NCBI RefSeq assembly: GCF_018613235.1
Contig: NZ_JAGGQP010000016.1
Span: forward strand, 124,001 to 188,000
DNA length: 64,000 nucleotides
Origin: Bacillus sp. ISL-41
GTDB lineage: Bacteria > Bacillota > Bacilli > Bacillales > Cytobacillaceae
Direction of reading: 5' to 3'
In this document: in pieces, positions 1-7,850 of the stretch
Position numbering within the stretch: the stretch's first letter is position 1
Layout of the letters: each line of letters begins with the position of its first letter
Notes under the pieces: generated by a model
Told to the model about the DNA's origin: nothing
Database searches by the model: none
The model's input: only the letters and a program-made list of their open reading frames with translations
Made by a program: the position numbers and the translations under genes

Positions 1-201
1 ATCACCCTTCTCTCCCCCTGTCTTGAAGTACTCCTGGTAGATGCCATATCTTGTGACCACACCTGCATATTGATCGCCGTCCAGTACGGGTACGCCATCA
101 ATTTCATTTCCATCCAGCTTTTCAAGAACACTTTGCAATGTTTCATCCAATTGTGCGGTTATACATTTATACTTCGGAATCATGATACTTTTAACAAACA
201 T
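1..201 (-). CDS. CBS-domain protein, 3' end cut off by window edge
   Basis: The 67 visible codons read as the N-terminal half of a CBS-domain protein: an MFVKSIMIP opening, then an LDETLQSVLEKLDG helix and a GVPVLDGDQYAGVVTRY strand-turn-strand, the usual CBS core. CBS pairs bind adenosyl nucleotides and act as regulatory modules. The ATG lies downstream of an AGGTGAG ribosome-binding site. The reading frame is still open at base 1, so total length and any further domains are unknown. It is divergent from cotJA. The family call is fairly secure; its role here is not known. Confidence 0.8.
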   Translation of the reverse strand, partial: MFVKSIMIPKYKCITAQLDETLQSVLEKLDGNEIDGVPVLDGDQYAGVVTRYGIYQEYFKTGGEKGD

Positions 202-286
202 TCCACTCACCTCGAATTTTTAAGTACTGCCCTGTCTTATATATTTCTGCATTTCTGCAAAAATCCCTTCTTTCCTAGATAAATTT

Positions 287-315
287 AACATGAAATAAAA
301 TTTTGCTCATAAAAT
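287..315 (+). promoter_or_regulatory. candidate SigE promoter of cotJABC
   Basis: AACATGA, 14 bases, then CATAAAAT resembles the mother-cell SigE pattern (ATA-rich -35, CATACAAT-like -10). It lies about 30 bases before the cotJA TTG start. In B. subtilis cotJ is SigE-dependent, which supports the reading, but the -35 match is loose. Confidence 0.4.
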
Positions 316-346
316 GAAATGAAGTTTATATAGAGGAGGGCTTAGC

Positions 347-577
347 TTGTCAACATACAGAAGAGTTTGGTATCCGTACGCCAGTCCCTTCGACCCTTGT
401 CCGCCGATCAAGGCGAAAACGTATTCCACGCCACCAAATTTATTCCTAGGCTTTCAGCCGCCCAATCTAGAACAGTTTACGCCAATGCAGGCATTAAGGA
501 CAGGAACGCTGTGGAAGGTTTTCTATGATCCTTGGTATTCACCTTATGAGGCTCCAAGGGAGGATGATCATTCATGA
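347..577 (+). CDS. cotJA: Spore coat-associated protein CotJA
   Basis: A 76-residue protein rich in Pro, Tyr and Phe (N-terminal YRRVWYPYASPFDPCPP), typical of CotJA, a small mother-cell protein associated with the spore coat. TTG is the start because a strong GAGGAGGG site lies just upstream and no ATG precedes the conserved N-terminus. The last codons overlap the cotJB ATG by 4 bases, indicating translational coupling in a cotJABC operon. Length is close to that of the B. subtilis protein. Molecular function is unknown; the proteins may help load or anchor the CotJC catalase-like protein. Confidence 0.9.
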   Translation: MSTYRRVWYPYASPFDPCPPIKAKTYSTPPNLFLGFQPPNLEQFTPMQALRTGTLWKVFYDPWYSPYEAPREDDHS

Positions 578-834
578 AACAATTACCGAAAGAGTTCTAT
601 GCAGCCATGGAAGAACTCCAGGCAGTAGATTTTGTTCTTGTCGAACTCACCTTGTACCTTGATACCCACCCAGAGGATTATGAAGCCATCAATCAGTTTA
701 ACCAGTTCGCAAAAGAAAGACGACGATTGAAGAAAGTCGTTGAAAGTATGTATGGACCTCTCCAGCAATTCGGCAACAGCTACTCTGGTTATCCATGGAA
801 CTGGGATGACGGTCCTTGGCCTTGGCAGATCTAA
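574..834 (+). CDS. cotJB: Spore coat-associated protein CotJB
   Basis: 86 residues. An acidic helical N-terminal part (FYAAMEELQAVDFVLVELTL) and a heptad-like middle are followed by an aromatic Gly/Pro/Trp tail (SYSGYPWNWDDGPWPW), the signature of CotJB. It overlaps cotJA by four bases (ATGA) and is followed 26 bases later by cotJC with its own AGGAGGGGG site. Known from B. subtilis as part of the spore coat operon cotJABC, made in the mother cell. No enzymatic motif is visible. Confidence 0.92.
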   Translation: MKQLPKEFYAAMEELQAVDFVLVELTLYLDTHPEDYEAINQFNQFAKERRRLKKVVESMYGPLQQFGNSYSGYPWNWDDGPWPWQI

Positions 835-860
835 ACTCAAATTAGGAGGGGGTAAGGAAA

Positions 861-1430
861 ATGTGGCTTTATGAAAAAAAACTGCAATATCCCGTAAAAG
901 TAAGCACTTGTAATCCCATGCTTGCCAAATTCCTGGTTGAGCAATATGGCGGAGCTGACGGAGAATTAGCTGCGGCACTCAGATACTTAAACCAGCGCTA
1001 TACGATTCCTGATAAAGTAATCGGCTTATTGACCGATATTGGCACAGAAGAATTCGCCCACCTGGAAATGATAGCAACGATGATTTACAAATTAACAAAA
1101 GATGCCACTCCGGAACAAATGAAACAGGCTGGACTAGATGCACATTATGCGAATCATGATAGTGCCCTTTTCTACCATAATGCTGCAGGTGTTCCGTGGA
1201 CCGCATCCTATATTCAGGCAAAAGGCGACCCAATCGCTGATTTATATGAAGACATTGCGGCTGAAGAAAAGGCGAGAGCAACATATCAGTGGATTATTAA
1301 CATGAGCGACGACCCTGATCTAAACGACGGATTAAGATTCCTCCGCGAACGGGAAATCATCCATTCCCAGCGCTTCCGTGAAGCAGTGGAGATTTTAAAG
1401 GATGAACAAGGGAAAAAGAGAATATTTTAA
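861..1430 (+). CDS. cotJC: Manganese-catalase-like spore coat protein CotJC
   Basis: 189 residues of the ferritin-like manganese catalase family. Conserved metal-ligand helices include ELAAALRYLNQRY, IGTEEFAHLEMIATMIY and the later EEKARATYQWI and EIIHSQRF segments, supplying Glu and His for a di-manganese centre. CotJC is a spore coat component thought to handle peroxide or act as a manganese-binding protein. It is the last gene of the cotJABC operon and ends at a hairpin shared with the convergent ypbF. Catalase activity is inferred from the family. Confidence 0.93.
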   Translation: MWLYEKKLQYPVKVSTCNPMLAKFLVEQYGGADGELAAALRYLNQRYTIPDKVIGLLTDIGTEEFAHLEMIATMIYKLTKDATPEQMKQAGLDAHYANHDSALFYHNAAGVPWTASYIQAKGDPIADLYEDIAAEEKARATYQWIINMSDDPDLNDGLRFLREREIIHSQRFREAVEILKDEQGKKRIF

Positions 1431-1432
1431 AA

Positions 1433-1470
1433 AAATAGAAGCGTCCCTTTTGGATGCTTCTATTTATTTT
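1433..1470. terminator. bidirectional terminator between cotJC and ypbF
   Basis: A 10-bp perfect stem (AAATAGAAGC / GCTTCTATTT) with a 13-base loop lies between the convergent genes, with T-rich sequence on the plus strand and an A-run (T-run on the minus strand) on the other side. Confidence 0.8.
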
Positions 1471-1918
1471 CATGAAACAGATTGATATCAAACTTCTTCT
1501 TCATCATGTCAAATACAATATGGCGATTTTTCCATTCCTCTTCTTTTTTCCATAAATCCTTACTTCTGTCCACAATTTCACACCTTAGTGCCTGGTATTC
1601 TTTCTCTGCCTTTTCGCGCTTCTCTTTTAACAGAATCATCAATCCATAGGTCCCTACCGTTAAAATGAGGAAATATAAATTTGCAGAATTCTGGACATAC
1701 ACGGAAAAAATCTCAGCGAATGAATACGAATAAGGCTGCAGCACCGTTACATAGAGATAATAGAAGTAGATTGAAATAAATCCAATCGTCACCCATACTG
1801 ACAAAAGATGTCTGGATTTAAACCGGTCAAACTTTCGCTTTCGCTCAATTAAGTTCTGCAGCATCCTTTTAGTCGCAGGGTCCGTCCGATTATCAAGGTT
1901 CTCGATTTCCTGTTCCAT
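1460..1918 (-). CDS. ypbF: YpbF-like membrane protein (DUF2663)
   Basis: 152 residues. A basic N-terminal region (residues 1-36) is followed by two hydrophobic spans (about 40-62 and 78-97) and a charged, probably coiled C-terminal half (EKREKAEKEYQAL). This layout and position match B. subtilis YpbF, an uncharacterised membrane protein near ypbE and recS. In B. subtilis gudB lies between ypbE and ypbF; here the gap is only about 190 bases and holds no gudB. Function unknown. Confidence 0.8.
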   Translation of the reverse strand: MEQEIENLDNRTDPATKRMLQNLIERKRKFDRFKSRHLLSVWVTIGFISIYFYYLYVTVLQPYSYSFAEIFSVYVQNSANLYFLILTVGTYGLMILLKEKREKAEKEYQALRCEIVDRSKDLWKKEEEWKNRHIVFDMMKKKFDINLFHENK

Positions 1919-2080
1919 GCCAAGCCCTCCCCTTTATATCATTTTTATGAACTTGTCCTTGGAGTTATGATATTGCCTTATAAAAAAGAAAAAGAATCTA
2001 GTTCGACTCCCATACTTCTCATAGGAGCAAGACGTCCAATTCTCTGACTAAAATGCACGCTCCATTAAAGGCAAACAATC

Positions 2081-2113
2081 AAAAAAAGCCAGGAGTTTTT
2101 CACTCTCCGGCTA
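2081..2113 (-). terminator. terminator after ypbE
   Basis: On the minus strand AGCCGGAG pairs with CTCCTGGCT (one bulge) and is followed by seven T residues; it overlaps the ypbE stop and closes the ypbB-recS-ypbD-ypbE operon. Confidence 0.8.
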
Positions 2114-2830
2114 ATTTTTAATAGGTATCTTCAATACTTGTCCTGCTTGAATCTCATTTCCCTGAATGTTGTTTGCTTTTTTAATGATTGGAATTCCATC
2201 CTGGGATTTATAGTAGGTCATTGCTACTCTGAACAATGTTTCATTTGGTTTTACAGTATGATAGATGACCTTTTCACTATTTTCTGGTACTTCTTCATCT
2301 GCAGTTGTGTCTTCTGCAGCTGCAGATTCATTTACGGGCTCAGCTGAGGCTGGAGCGGTTATTTTTCCGCTATCTTTTTCTCCATCTGCTTCTTCCGCAG
2401 TATTTTTGTCCCCGCTGCTTGACGGAGCAGGTCCAGCTGTCACAACATCGATTCCATCTGGATCGGCAATTTCTTCATAGGATGGCGCTTCCTGGTCTGC
2501 TTCTTCCTGGTCCTTACTGTTACGTTCATCCTGGCCTTCAACATTGATCATTTCCACCCCTGCACGTTCCTGTGACTTATTCAAAGGCGTTTTCACACCA
2601 TCCAGGTATGAGATAATGCTGAAAAAAGAAATAGGCAGCAGGATGAAAAACAGAGCCATCAGCCTGATTACAGGGTACTTTACTTTAACCTTAGTTTTTT
2701 TCTGTTTTTGCCTGTGCATCTCACTTCTTGGCGGGAGGGATTCCTTTTTTTCAGTAGTATGCTCAGTTTTGCGCTCCACTCTTTTTCTCAGCCGCTCAGC
2801 CTGGTCCCTTATAGGTTTTTCCTTATTCAC
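2111..2830 (-). CDS. ypbE: LysM-domain membrane protein YpbE
   Basis: 239 residues: a charged cytoplasmic N-terminus, one membrane span near residues 60-80, a long acidic low-complexity linker rich in Glu/Ala/Ser, and a C-terminal LysM module (VIYHTVKPNETLFRVAMTYY ... IPIIKKANNI) that binds peptidoglycan glycan. GTG was chosen as start because it overlaps the ypbD stop (GTGAATAA) and follows a GGGGG site at proper distance; a TTG 15 bases upstream is less likely. It is the last gene of the ypbB operon. Probably a cell-wall-facing protein of unknown role. Confidence 0.85.
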   Translation of the reverse strand: MNKEKPIRDQAERLRKRVERKTEHTTEKKESLPPRSEMHRQKQKKTKVKVKYPVIRLMALFFILLPISFFSIISYLDGVKTPLNKSQERAGVEMINVEGQDERNSKDQEEADQEAPSYEEIADPDGIDVVTAGPAPSSSGDKNTAEEADGEKDSGKITAPASAEPVNESAAAEDTTADEEVPENSEKVIYHTVKPNETLFRVAMTYYKSQDGIPIIKKANNIQGNEIQAGQVLKIPIKN

Positions 2831-3425
2831 TGCCTGTACCCCCAATTGTTGCTTGAGTCCTGAATTTAATGATCAAACCTAAGATAAAATCAATGAAAAA
2901 ATGCATCACGATTGTGACAACAAGATTATTTGTCACCATATAAATATAGCCAATCAAGAAACTCAATAAAATTATATTAGTAAACAAAAACCAATTGAAC
3001 AGATAGCGATAATGGACGACTGCGAAAATTATGCTCGATATGATTAACCCGGTATTTGTCTGAATGACACCTCTAAAAAGAATTTCTTCACTAATTGCTA
3101 CCATAGCGGCAATCAGCATAATCTGGACTACACTTCTATTCTTAAATATCCTTTCGTTCAAGCCTCCATCGTCATAGTAGGACTTCGGCAGATATTTCAT
3201 GAAGATGAAGTCCATAACAATGACTGCAGCTCCCGCAGTGAGACCAACCAACAAAATATTCCAGTCTCTCCAAATAAATAATCCTTCAAACTCATTGAAG
3301 CTATCAAACAATATCATACCTAATATTGCTGATATCGTTAATAGTAAAATTTGCGTAGCGATTAAATGGAACAGCAGTTCTTTTTCAGTAAGCCCTGCCA
3401 CGGTTTCCTTATATCGATCTTTCAT
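2823..3425 (-). CDS. ypbD: CPBP-family intramembrane protease YpbD
   Basis: 200 residues with about six hydrophobic segments. It carries the CPBP/Abi (CaaX-like) protease motifs: SEEILFRG (paired Glu and Arg, about residues 112-119), FAVVHYRY (catalytic His) and HFFIDF near the end. Such proteins cleave or process membrane substrates, but the YpbD substrate is unknown. Its ATG overlaps the recS stop codon (TAATG arrangement) and its stop overlaps the ypbE start, so the four genes are translationally coupled. Confidence 0.9.
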   Translation of the reverse strand: MKDRYKETVAGLTEKELLFHLIATQILLLTISAILGMILFDSFNEFEGLFIWRDWNILLVGLTAGAAVIVMDFIFMKYLPKSYYDDGGLNERIFKNRSVVQIMLIAAMVAISEEILFRGVIQTNTGLIISSIIFAVVHYRYLFNWFLFTNIILLSFLIGYIYMVTNNLVVTIVMHFFIDFILGLIIKFRTQATIGGTGSE

Positions 3426-4924
3426 TATATCCGCTCTCTCATCAATAGAATTGAAGCCAATTCCTGCTTCCAGTCCAACGCAGCGTCACATTGCCCGCCG
3501 GCTGGTTCGGTTTCTTCAAAATGATCTATATTTATACCACAATTACTGCAGCAATTACGGGGCCGATCCTGGATTTCTTCGCCAAACATACCTAAAATAA
3601 AAGCCCTCTTGCATTCCTGTGTATGAATCCATTCAAGCATCTTCTTAATTTGCTTATTTTTTACCTGCAGACGATTTTCGATTAATTGTCCGAGGCTCCT
3701 TTTATCCTTGTTATAATCTATCGTTTCAATACTAGAGAGGTAATCCTCGACAATCCTCCATTGGATCTCAGTGAAGCCGCATATCATTGACAGCTCTTCA
3801 GCACGTCCGTCAAGATCATGATAATGGAGCTGGTTATCAATTATAAAGGCAAACAGCCTTTCAATCTGGTATTGATCAGGGAGCTCACCTTCAGCGAGCT
3901 GGTACGCCAGCTGTTCGTCTCCTGGAGTGTAAATCAAGACGGCAATTGAATCGCGGCCATCCCTTGCCGCCCTTCCTATTTCCTGAAGGTATGATTCAAT
4001 TTGCATTGGCATATGAAAATGAATCACATAACGGACGTTTTCTTTATTAATACCCATTCCAAAAGCGCTTGTAGCACAAACCACATCAAGCTGGCCATTG
4101 ATGAATTGCTGCTGGATAAGGATCCGGCTTTCCGGATCCAGGCCCCCATGATAGGCCATGGCATTCGTGATTCCTTTTTCCCTCATATGCGCCGCTGTTT
4201 GCTCAGCGACTTTCTTGCTGGAAAAATAAATGATCCCGGGTCCTTTAAAAAATTTCACCAGCTCAACTGTCCGGTCCAGCTTATCCTGAAAGGCAGATGC
4301 GAATTCCAAGGCAAGAGAAATAGCGGGCCTGTCCACAGAATAAACCACTTCATTCCAATCTCCTAAATGGAGCTTTTCAGCTATATCCCTTCGGACTTCC
4401 TCTGAGGCCGTGGCTGTCAGTGCAAGCGTCAAAGGATGGCCCAGCTTCTCCCTGAACTCCCCAAGCTTGAGATAGTCCGGCCTAAAATCATATCCCCATT
4501 GAGAAATACAATGGGCCTCATCTACAACGAAAAGCGAGACAGACAATTTTTTAATCCGCTTTAATACAGAATCAATTCCCAGCATCTCTGGAGAAATGAA
4601 AATAAAACGAAACCTTTCGAGTTCTTCCATTGCTTTGCCTTTTTGCTGTGGTGACAAAAAGGAATTCAAGGCAATAACTCTCTTTTCACCCATCGCCATC
4701 ATCTGCTCAACCTGATCCTGCATAAGGGACAGCAACGGTGAAACAATCAAGACTGGCCCGTCCACCAGGTAACCTGGAAGCTGGTAGCACAGGGACTTAC
4801 CCGTTCCAGTTGGCAGCATGGAAATCGTATGTTTTTTTCCTACAACCGATTGGATCGTTTCTTCCTGCCCTGGACGGAAATCCTCGAACCCAAAATACCT
4901 TTTTAAATAGTTTTTTAATTCCAT
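3425..4924 (-). CDS. recS: RecQ-family DNA helicase RecS
   Basis: 499 residues, a short RecQ helicase. Motif I PTGTGKS at residues 38-44, DEAH box at 135-138 followed by CISQWG, the QEIGRAARDG motif VI, and a C-terminal zinc-binding cysteine cluster (CCSNCG). The length and genomic position match B. subtilis RecS (YpbC), not the longer RecQ with an HRDC domain. It unwinds DNA 3' to 5' during recombinational repair and replication restart. The start overlaps the end of ypbB by 10 bases. Often annotated simply as RecQ. Confidence 0.93.
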   Translation of the reverse strand: MELKNYLKRYFGFEDFRPGQEETIQSVVGKKHTISMLPTGTGKSLCYQLPGYLVDGPVLIVSPLLSLMQDQVEQMMAMGEKRVIALNSFLSPQQKGKAMEELERFRFIFISPEMLGIDSVLKRIKKLSVSLFVVDEAHCISQWGYDFRPDYLKLGEFREKLGHPLTLALTATASEEVRRDIAEKLHLGDWNEVVYSVDRPAISLALEFASAFQDKLDRTVELVKFFKGPGIIYFSSKKVAEQTAAHMREKGITNAMAYHGGLDPESRILIQQQFINGQLDVVCATSAFGMGINKENVRYVIHFHMPMQIESYLQEIGRAARDGRDSIAVLIYTPGDEQLAYQLAEGELPDQYQIERLFAFIIDNQLHYHDLDGRAEELSMICGFTEIQWRIVEDYLSSIETIDYNKDKRSLGQLIENRLQVKNKQIKKMLEWIHTQECKRAFILGMFGEEIQDRPRNCCSNCGINIDHFEETEPAGGQCDAALDWKQELASILLMRERI

Positions 4925-5976
4925 TCCATATCACCATATTTAGCCAGAACAAGCCTGATTTCAAAATAGGAGGCATCAGCCACTTGTTCCTTGATTTGCT
5001 TTAGTTTTTTTGCGGAATTCTGCTGAGCTGCGAGAAGGATCCTTTCCCTTTTGTCATTAGGAACATAGTGATCTATATTAAAGTCCTTGATGGAAAGAGC
5101 AATTTCCACAACATGATCTTCTATTGTGCTTTGCTTAAGGTTTCGGACAGCTGCAATCTCTTCCAGGGTATAACCCCTTTGCATTAATCTATAGGTTTTG
5201 TCAGTTGAAATCGTCAAGGGAACGCTGCGCTCCGCCTTTATGATCAACCCACTAAGCAATGGATAGGCATGTTCGTTCTCTATCACCCTGTCAAACATTG
5301 CATGTAAGCAATTTAAGAATTCGTAATGATAGTGAGCCGGTTCCAGACCAGTCTTTTCAGCAGCCTGCAGAGTGGTTAATCCAATTTTCTTAAAGCCAGT
5401 CAGTCTAATAACAACCAATTCGGGTCTCGTATTTTCATTATCAAGAGCAGAGATCAGCTCATGATAAAGCCTTTCAGAAAGCTTGTAACGATCTTCATTT
5501 TGCTGCTTGATGTAATGTTTAACCCAAATAAGGGTTTCTCGCTTATTTCTTACCGGGATAAAGGAGCGTTGGTGATTGATCAGATTAGAACTCACCTGGA
5601 TCAGCAACGTCAACCTTTCCCAAAAAGAGTCCGTCACCTGATGATATTTCCAGCCATTCAGATAATCAGGAAGCTTGTATTCAGCTAACTGTTGGTCAAG
5701 CGCTTTCTCTCCCTTGCCCGTTAATATTACCTTCGTTTCCGCAATTTCCTCTGCCATTCCCCTTTGCTTCAGCCTATCAATCATTTTTTCGAGTCCTGCA
5801 CGGGTAACTGAAGGGTATGTATGGAAATATGGGGTGATTTTATACAAATGCGCGTCTTGTATCGTCTGCGAAGAACGTTTGCCCTGAAGAAGATGAAATA
5901 GCGAATAAATGGTTCTTTCGCCATTGATTTTTTTCAATATAGACAAAACAACTGTTTCCAAATATGTTATCTCCAT
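4915..5976 (-). CDS. ypbB: YpbB, helix-turn-helix protein upstream of recS
   Basis: 353 residues, matching the B. subtilis YpbB length. The N-terminal half is mixed helical; the C-terminal part contains an MQRGYTLEEIAAVRNLKQST segment that reads as a helix-turn-helix of the type found next to RecQ helicases. The ATG at 5976 is preferred to a TTG 30 bases upstream because it follows AGGGTGA at good spacing. First gene of the ypbB-recS-ypbD-ypbE operon, divergent from fer. Possibly an accessory DNA-binding factor for RecS; no experimental role is known to me. Confidence 0.85.
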   Translation of the reverse strand: MEITYLETVVLSILKKINGERTIYSLFHLLQGKRSSQTIQDAHLYKITPYFHTYPSVTRAGLEKMIDRLKQRGMAEEIAETKVILTGKGEKALDQQLAEYKLPDYLNGWKYHQVTDSFWERLTLLIQVSSNLINHQRSFIPVRNKRETLIWVKHYIKQQNEDRYKLSERLYHELISALDNENTRPELVVIRLTGFKKIGLTTLQAAEKTGLEPAHYHYEFLNCLHAMFDRVIENEHAYPLLSGLIIKAERSVPLTISTDKTYRLMQRGYTLEEIAAVRNLKQSTIEDHVVEIALSIKDFNIDHYVPNDKRERILLAAQQNSAKKLKQIKEQVADASYFEIRLVLAKYGDMEWN

Positions 5977-6123
5977 AAAATCACCCTGGAATGAAAAATT
6001 AAGCAAAGGGCACGATAATATTCGGCGCCCACTATAGCAGAAAAATAATCTAACATTATTTTAACATGAAAATATCTAGTAAAATGTTTTATTTTCAACG
6101 GAAAAACCATTCAACGCCTTGTG

Positions 6124-6138
6124 TGATAAGCATTCTCA
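6124..6138. promoter_or_regulatory. possible Fur box between ypbB and fer
   Basis: TGATAAGCATTCTCA matches the 7-1-7 Fur consensus TGATAATNATTATCA at 12 of 14 defined positions. It lies 13 bases upstream of the fer -35 element and could affect either divergent transcript. Confidence 0.4.
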
Positions 6139-6150
6139 ATACTTTTTTTA

Positions 6151-6179
6151 TTGAAATGTTGGCGATACAGTTTTACAAT
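6151..6179 (+). promoter_or_regulatory. SigA promoter of fer
   Basis: TTGAAA, a 17-base spacer, then TACAAT, about 75 bases upstream of the fer ATG. Good match to the vegetative consensus. Confidence 0.75.
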
Positions 6180-6233
6180 AGGTATGAGGAATACGTTTTC
6201 ACTGTTTCGGTGGAAACAGCATATTATTGTTAA

Positions 6234-6503
<270 letters not shown>

Positions 6504-6513
6504 GAAAATACAT

Positions 6514-6543
6514 AATTCCCGCTTACAGGCGGGAATTTTTTTT
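6514..6543 (+). terminator. fer terminator
   Basis: AATTCCCGC / GCGGGAATT perfect 9-bp stem with a 6-base loop, followed by a run of T. Confidence 0.9.
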
Positions 6544-6621
6544 GAAGTTATTACGTTGGATTATCACTTTTATTTGCTGTCTATCCGTGTATGAATGATG
6601 ACCTCTGTACATCGCATTTAA

Positions 6622-6659
6622 AAAATTAAAAAGCAACGGTGCAGCAGACCGTTGCTTTT
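6622..6659 (-). terminator. ribU terminator
   Basis: AAAAGCAACGGT pairs with ACCGTTGCTTTT around a 7-base loop; on the minus strand the stem is followed by T-rich sequence. Confidence 0.85.
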
Positions 6660-6680
6660 GTATTAGAATTCATAATGAAT

Positions 6681-7262
6681 TTATGCACTTTTTAAAGCTT
6701 GCTGTCTCTCGATCCATGTTTTCATCCTTGTGAAGATCAGCATGAATATGACAGACATCAGTAAGCCTTTAACGAAATTGAATGGTAAAATCCCTGCGAC
6801 TATCATGGCTCGCGTTTCCGGTCCAGACATTGCCGGCATATTCAAGAACAATGTGTAGGCAGGAAGGAACACGTAATAGTTCAGGACACTCATCAGGATG
6901 GCCATACTTGTTGTACCAGCCACCAACGCGAACGTCATTCCCTTATTGGATTTCATCCGCTGATAGATATAATAGGTTGGAAGGATGAATAAAACACCTG
7001 CAACAAAGTTGGCAACATGCCCAACAGGAACACCCGTATCACTGCCTGTCATAAAATAATCAAGCGTATTCTTCAAGAATTCTACTAAAATACCGGCAGC
7101 CGGACCAAAAATCAACGCAGCAATCAATGCAGGTATATCACTGAAATCGACCATTAAGAATTTTGGAAACGGCGGCAGCGGAAAATTCAGCAGCATCAAT
7201 ACATACGAGATACTGCTCAGCATACCAATTGAGACCATTGCTTTGACACTAAATTTTTTCAT
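6681..7262 (-). CDS. ribU: Riboflavin ECF-transporter substrate-binding subunit RibU
   Basis: 193 residues with six hydrophobic segments and the RibU pattern: an N-terminal SVKAMVSIGMLSSISYVLML helix and the PFPKFLMVDFSDIPALIAAL loop that lines the flavin pocket. It is the S component that binds riboflavin and docks to the EcfT/EcfA energy-coupling module. The FMN riboswitch directly upstream, with a terminator about 75 bases before the ATG, confirms substrate and control. In B. subtilis the gene (fmnP/ypaA) sits in the same place. Confidence 0.95.
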   Translation of the reverse strand: MKKFSVKAMVSIGMLSSISYVLMLLNFPLPPFPKFLMVDFSDIPALIAALIFGPAAGILVEFLKNTLDYFMTGSDTGVPVGHVANFVAGVLFILPTYYIYQRMKSNKGMTFALVAGTTSMAILMSVLNYYVFLPAYTLFLNMPAMSGPETRAMIVAGILPFNFVKGLLMSVIFMLIFTRMKTWIERQQALKSA

Positions 7263-7330
7263 TTTCCTCTCTCCTTATAGAGATCCATCTCACATAAAGA
7301 AGAAAGATTCGGCAATCACATACCCATAAC

Positions 7331-7363
7331 AAATAAAACCCTCAAGTTTTCTTAACTTGAGGG
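7331..7363 (-). terminator. riboswitch-controlled terminator of ribU
   Basis: CCCTCAAGTT pairs with AACTTGAGGG around a 5-base loop and is followed on the minus strand by TTTTATTT. It lies between the FMN aptamer and ribU and is the likely expression platform, forming when FMN is bound. A second hairpin (CGTTCGAAA / TTTCGAACG, about 7391-7416) lies between it and the aptamer. Confidence 0.85.
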
Positions 7364-7429
7364 AGAATTGTGAAGGGTATGCCAAATAACCGTTCGAAAC
7401 CTGCAATTTCGAACGTCTGCAGAACCTCC

Positions 7430-7552
7430 ATCTTCTCCCATCCAGACTATACTGTCGGCTTTGGAATCGCACCAAATCCTGCCCTTAGGCTCGCGGGCTT
7501 AGAGAATGTATCTCATTACCGCCGATCGGGAATTTCACCCTGCCCCGAAGAT
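7430..7552 (-). ncRNA. FMN riboswitch (RFN element)
   Basis: Read on the minus strand this has the conserved RFN blocks in order: ATCTTCGGGGCAGGGTGAAA, TTCCCGATCGGCGGTAAT, AGCCCGCGAGCC, GGCAGGATTTGGTGCGATTC, CCGACAGTATAGTCTGGAT and GGGAGAAGAT. The first and last blocks pair as P1. It senses FMN and controls ribU by transcription termination. Confidence 0.97.
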
Positions 7553-7775
7553 AGACCATATTTAATTTAACAAGTTTATTATACTGAAAAAAAGATATTT
7601 TGTGAAGGTGTATGCTTGTGACGATTTTTTGTCTGAAATACTTTAAATGTATTTTGGTCAAAAAGAGGTTAATGATTGAAAAAAATTCTGCTAAATTCGG
7701 ATTAACAGAATATATTTAGAATAATTCAATTGAATTTGGCAGCGCTTGCATTGTATTCATGAACAATTTGAGAGT

Positions 7776-7804
7776 TTGACAAAAGAATATTCGTTTTGTA
7801 AAAT
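7776..7804 (+). promoter_or_regulatory. SigA promoter of serA
   Basis: TTGACA, 17-base spacer, TAAAAT; a near-consensus vegetative promoter about 47 bases upstream of the serA ATG. The rest of the 280-base gap between the riboswitch and serA is AT-rich with no other recognisable feature. Confidence 0.85.
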
Positions 7805-7850
7805 AATCAGAAAATTACTACTTTATTTCTTAATAAGGAGTGAGCAAAAA

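Noticed and set aside
7746-7850. Extended serA start
   Set aside because: The upstream frame contains the -35 and -10 elements of the serA promoter and lacks a ribosome site; the ATG at 7851 has a strong one.
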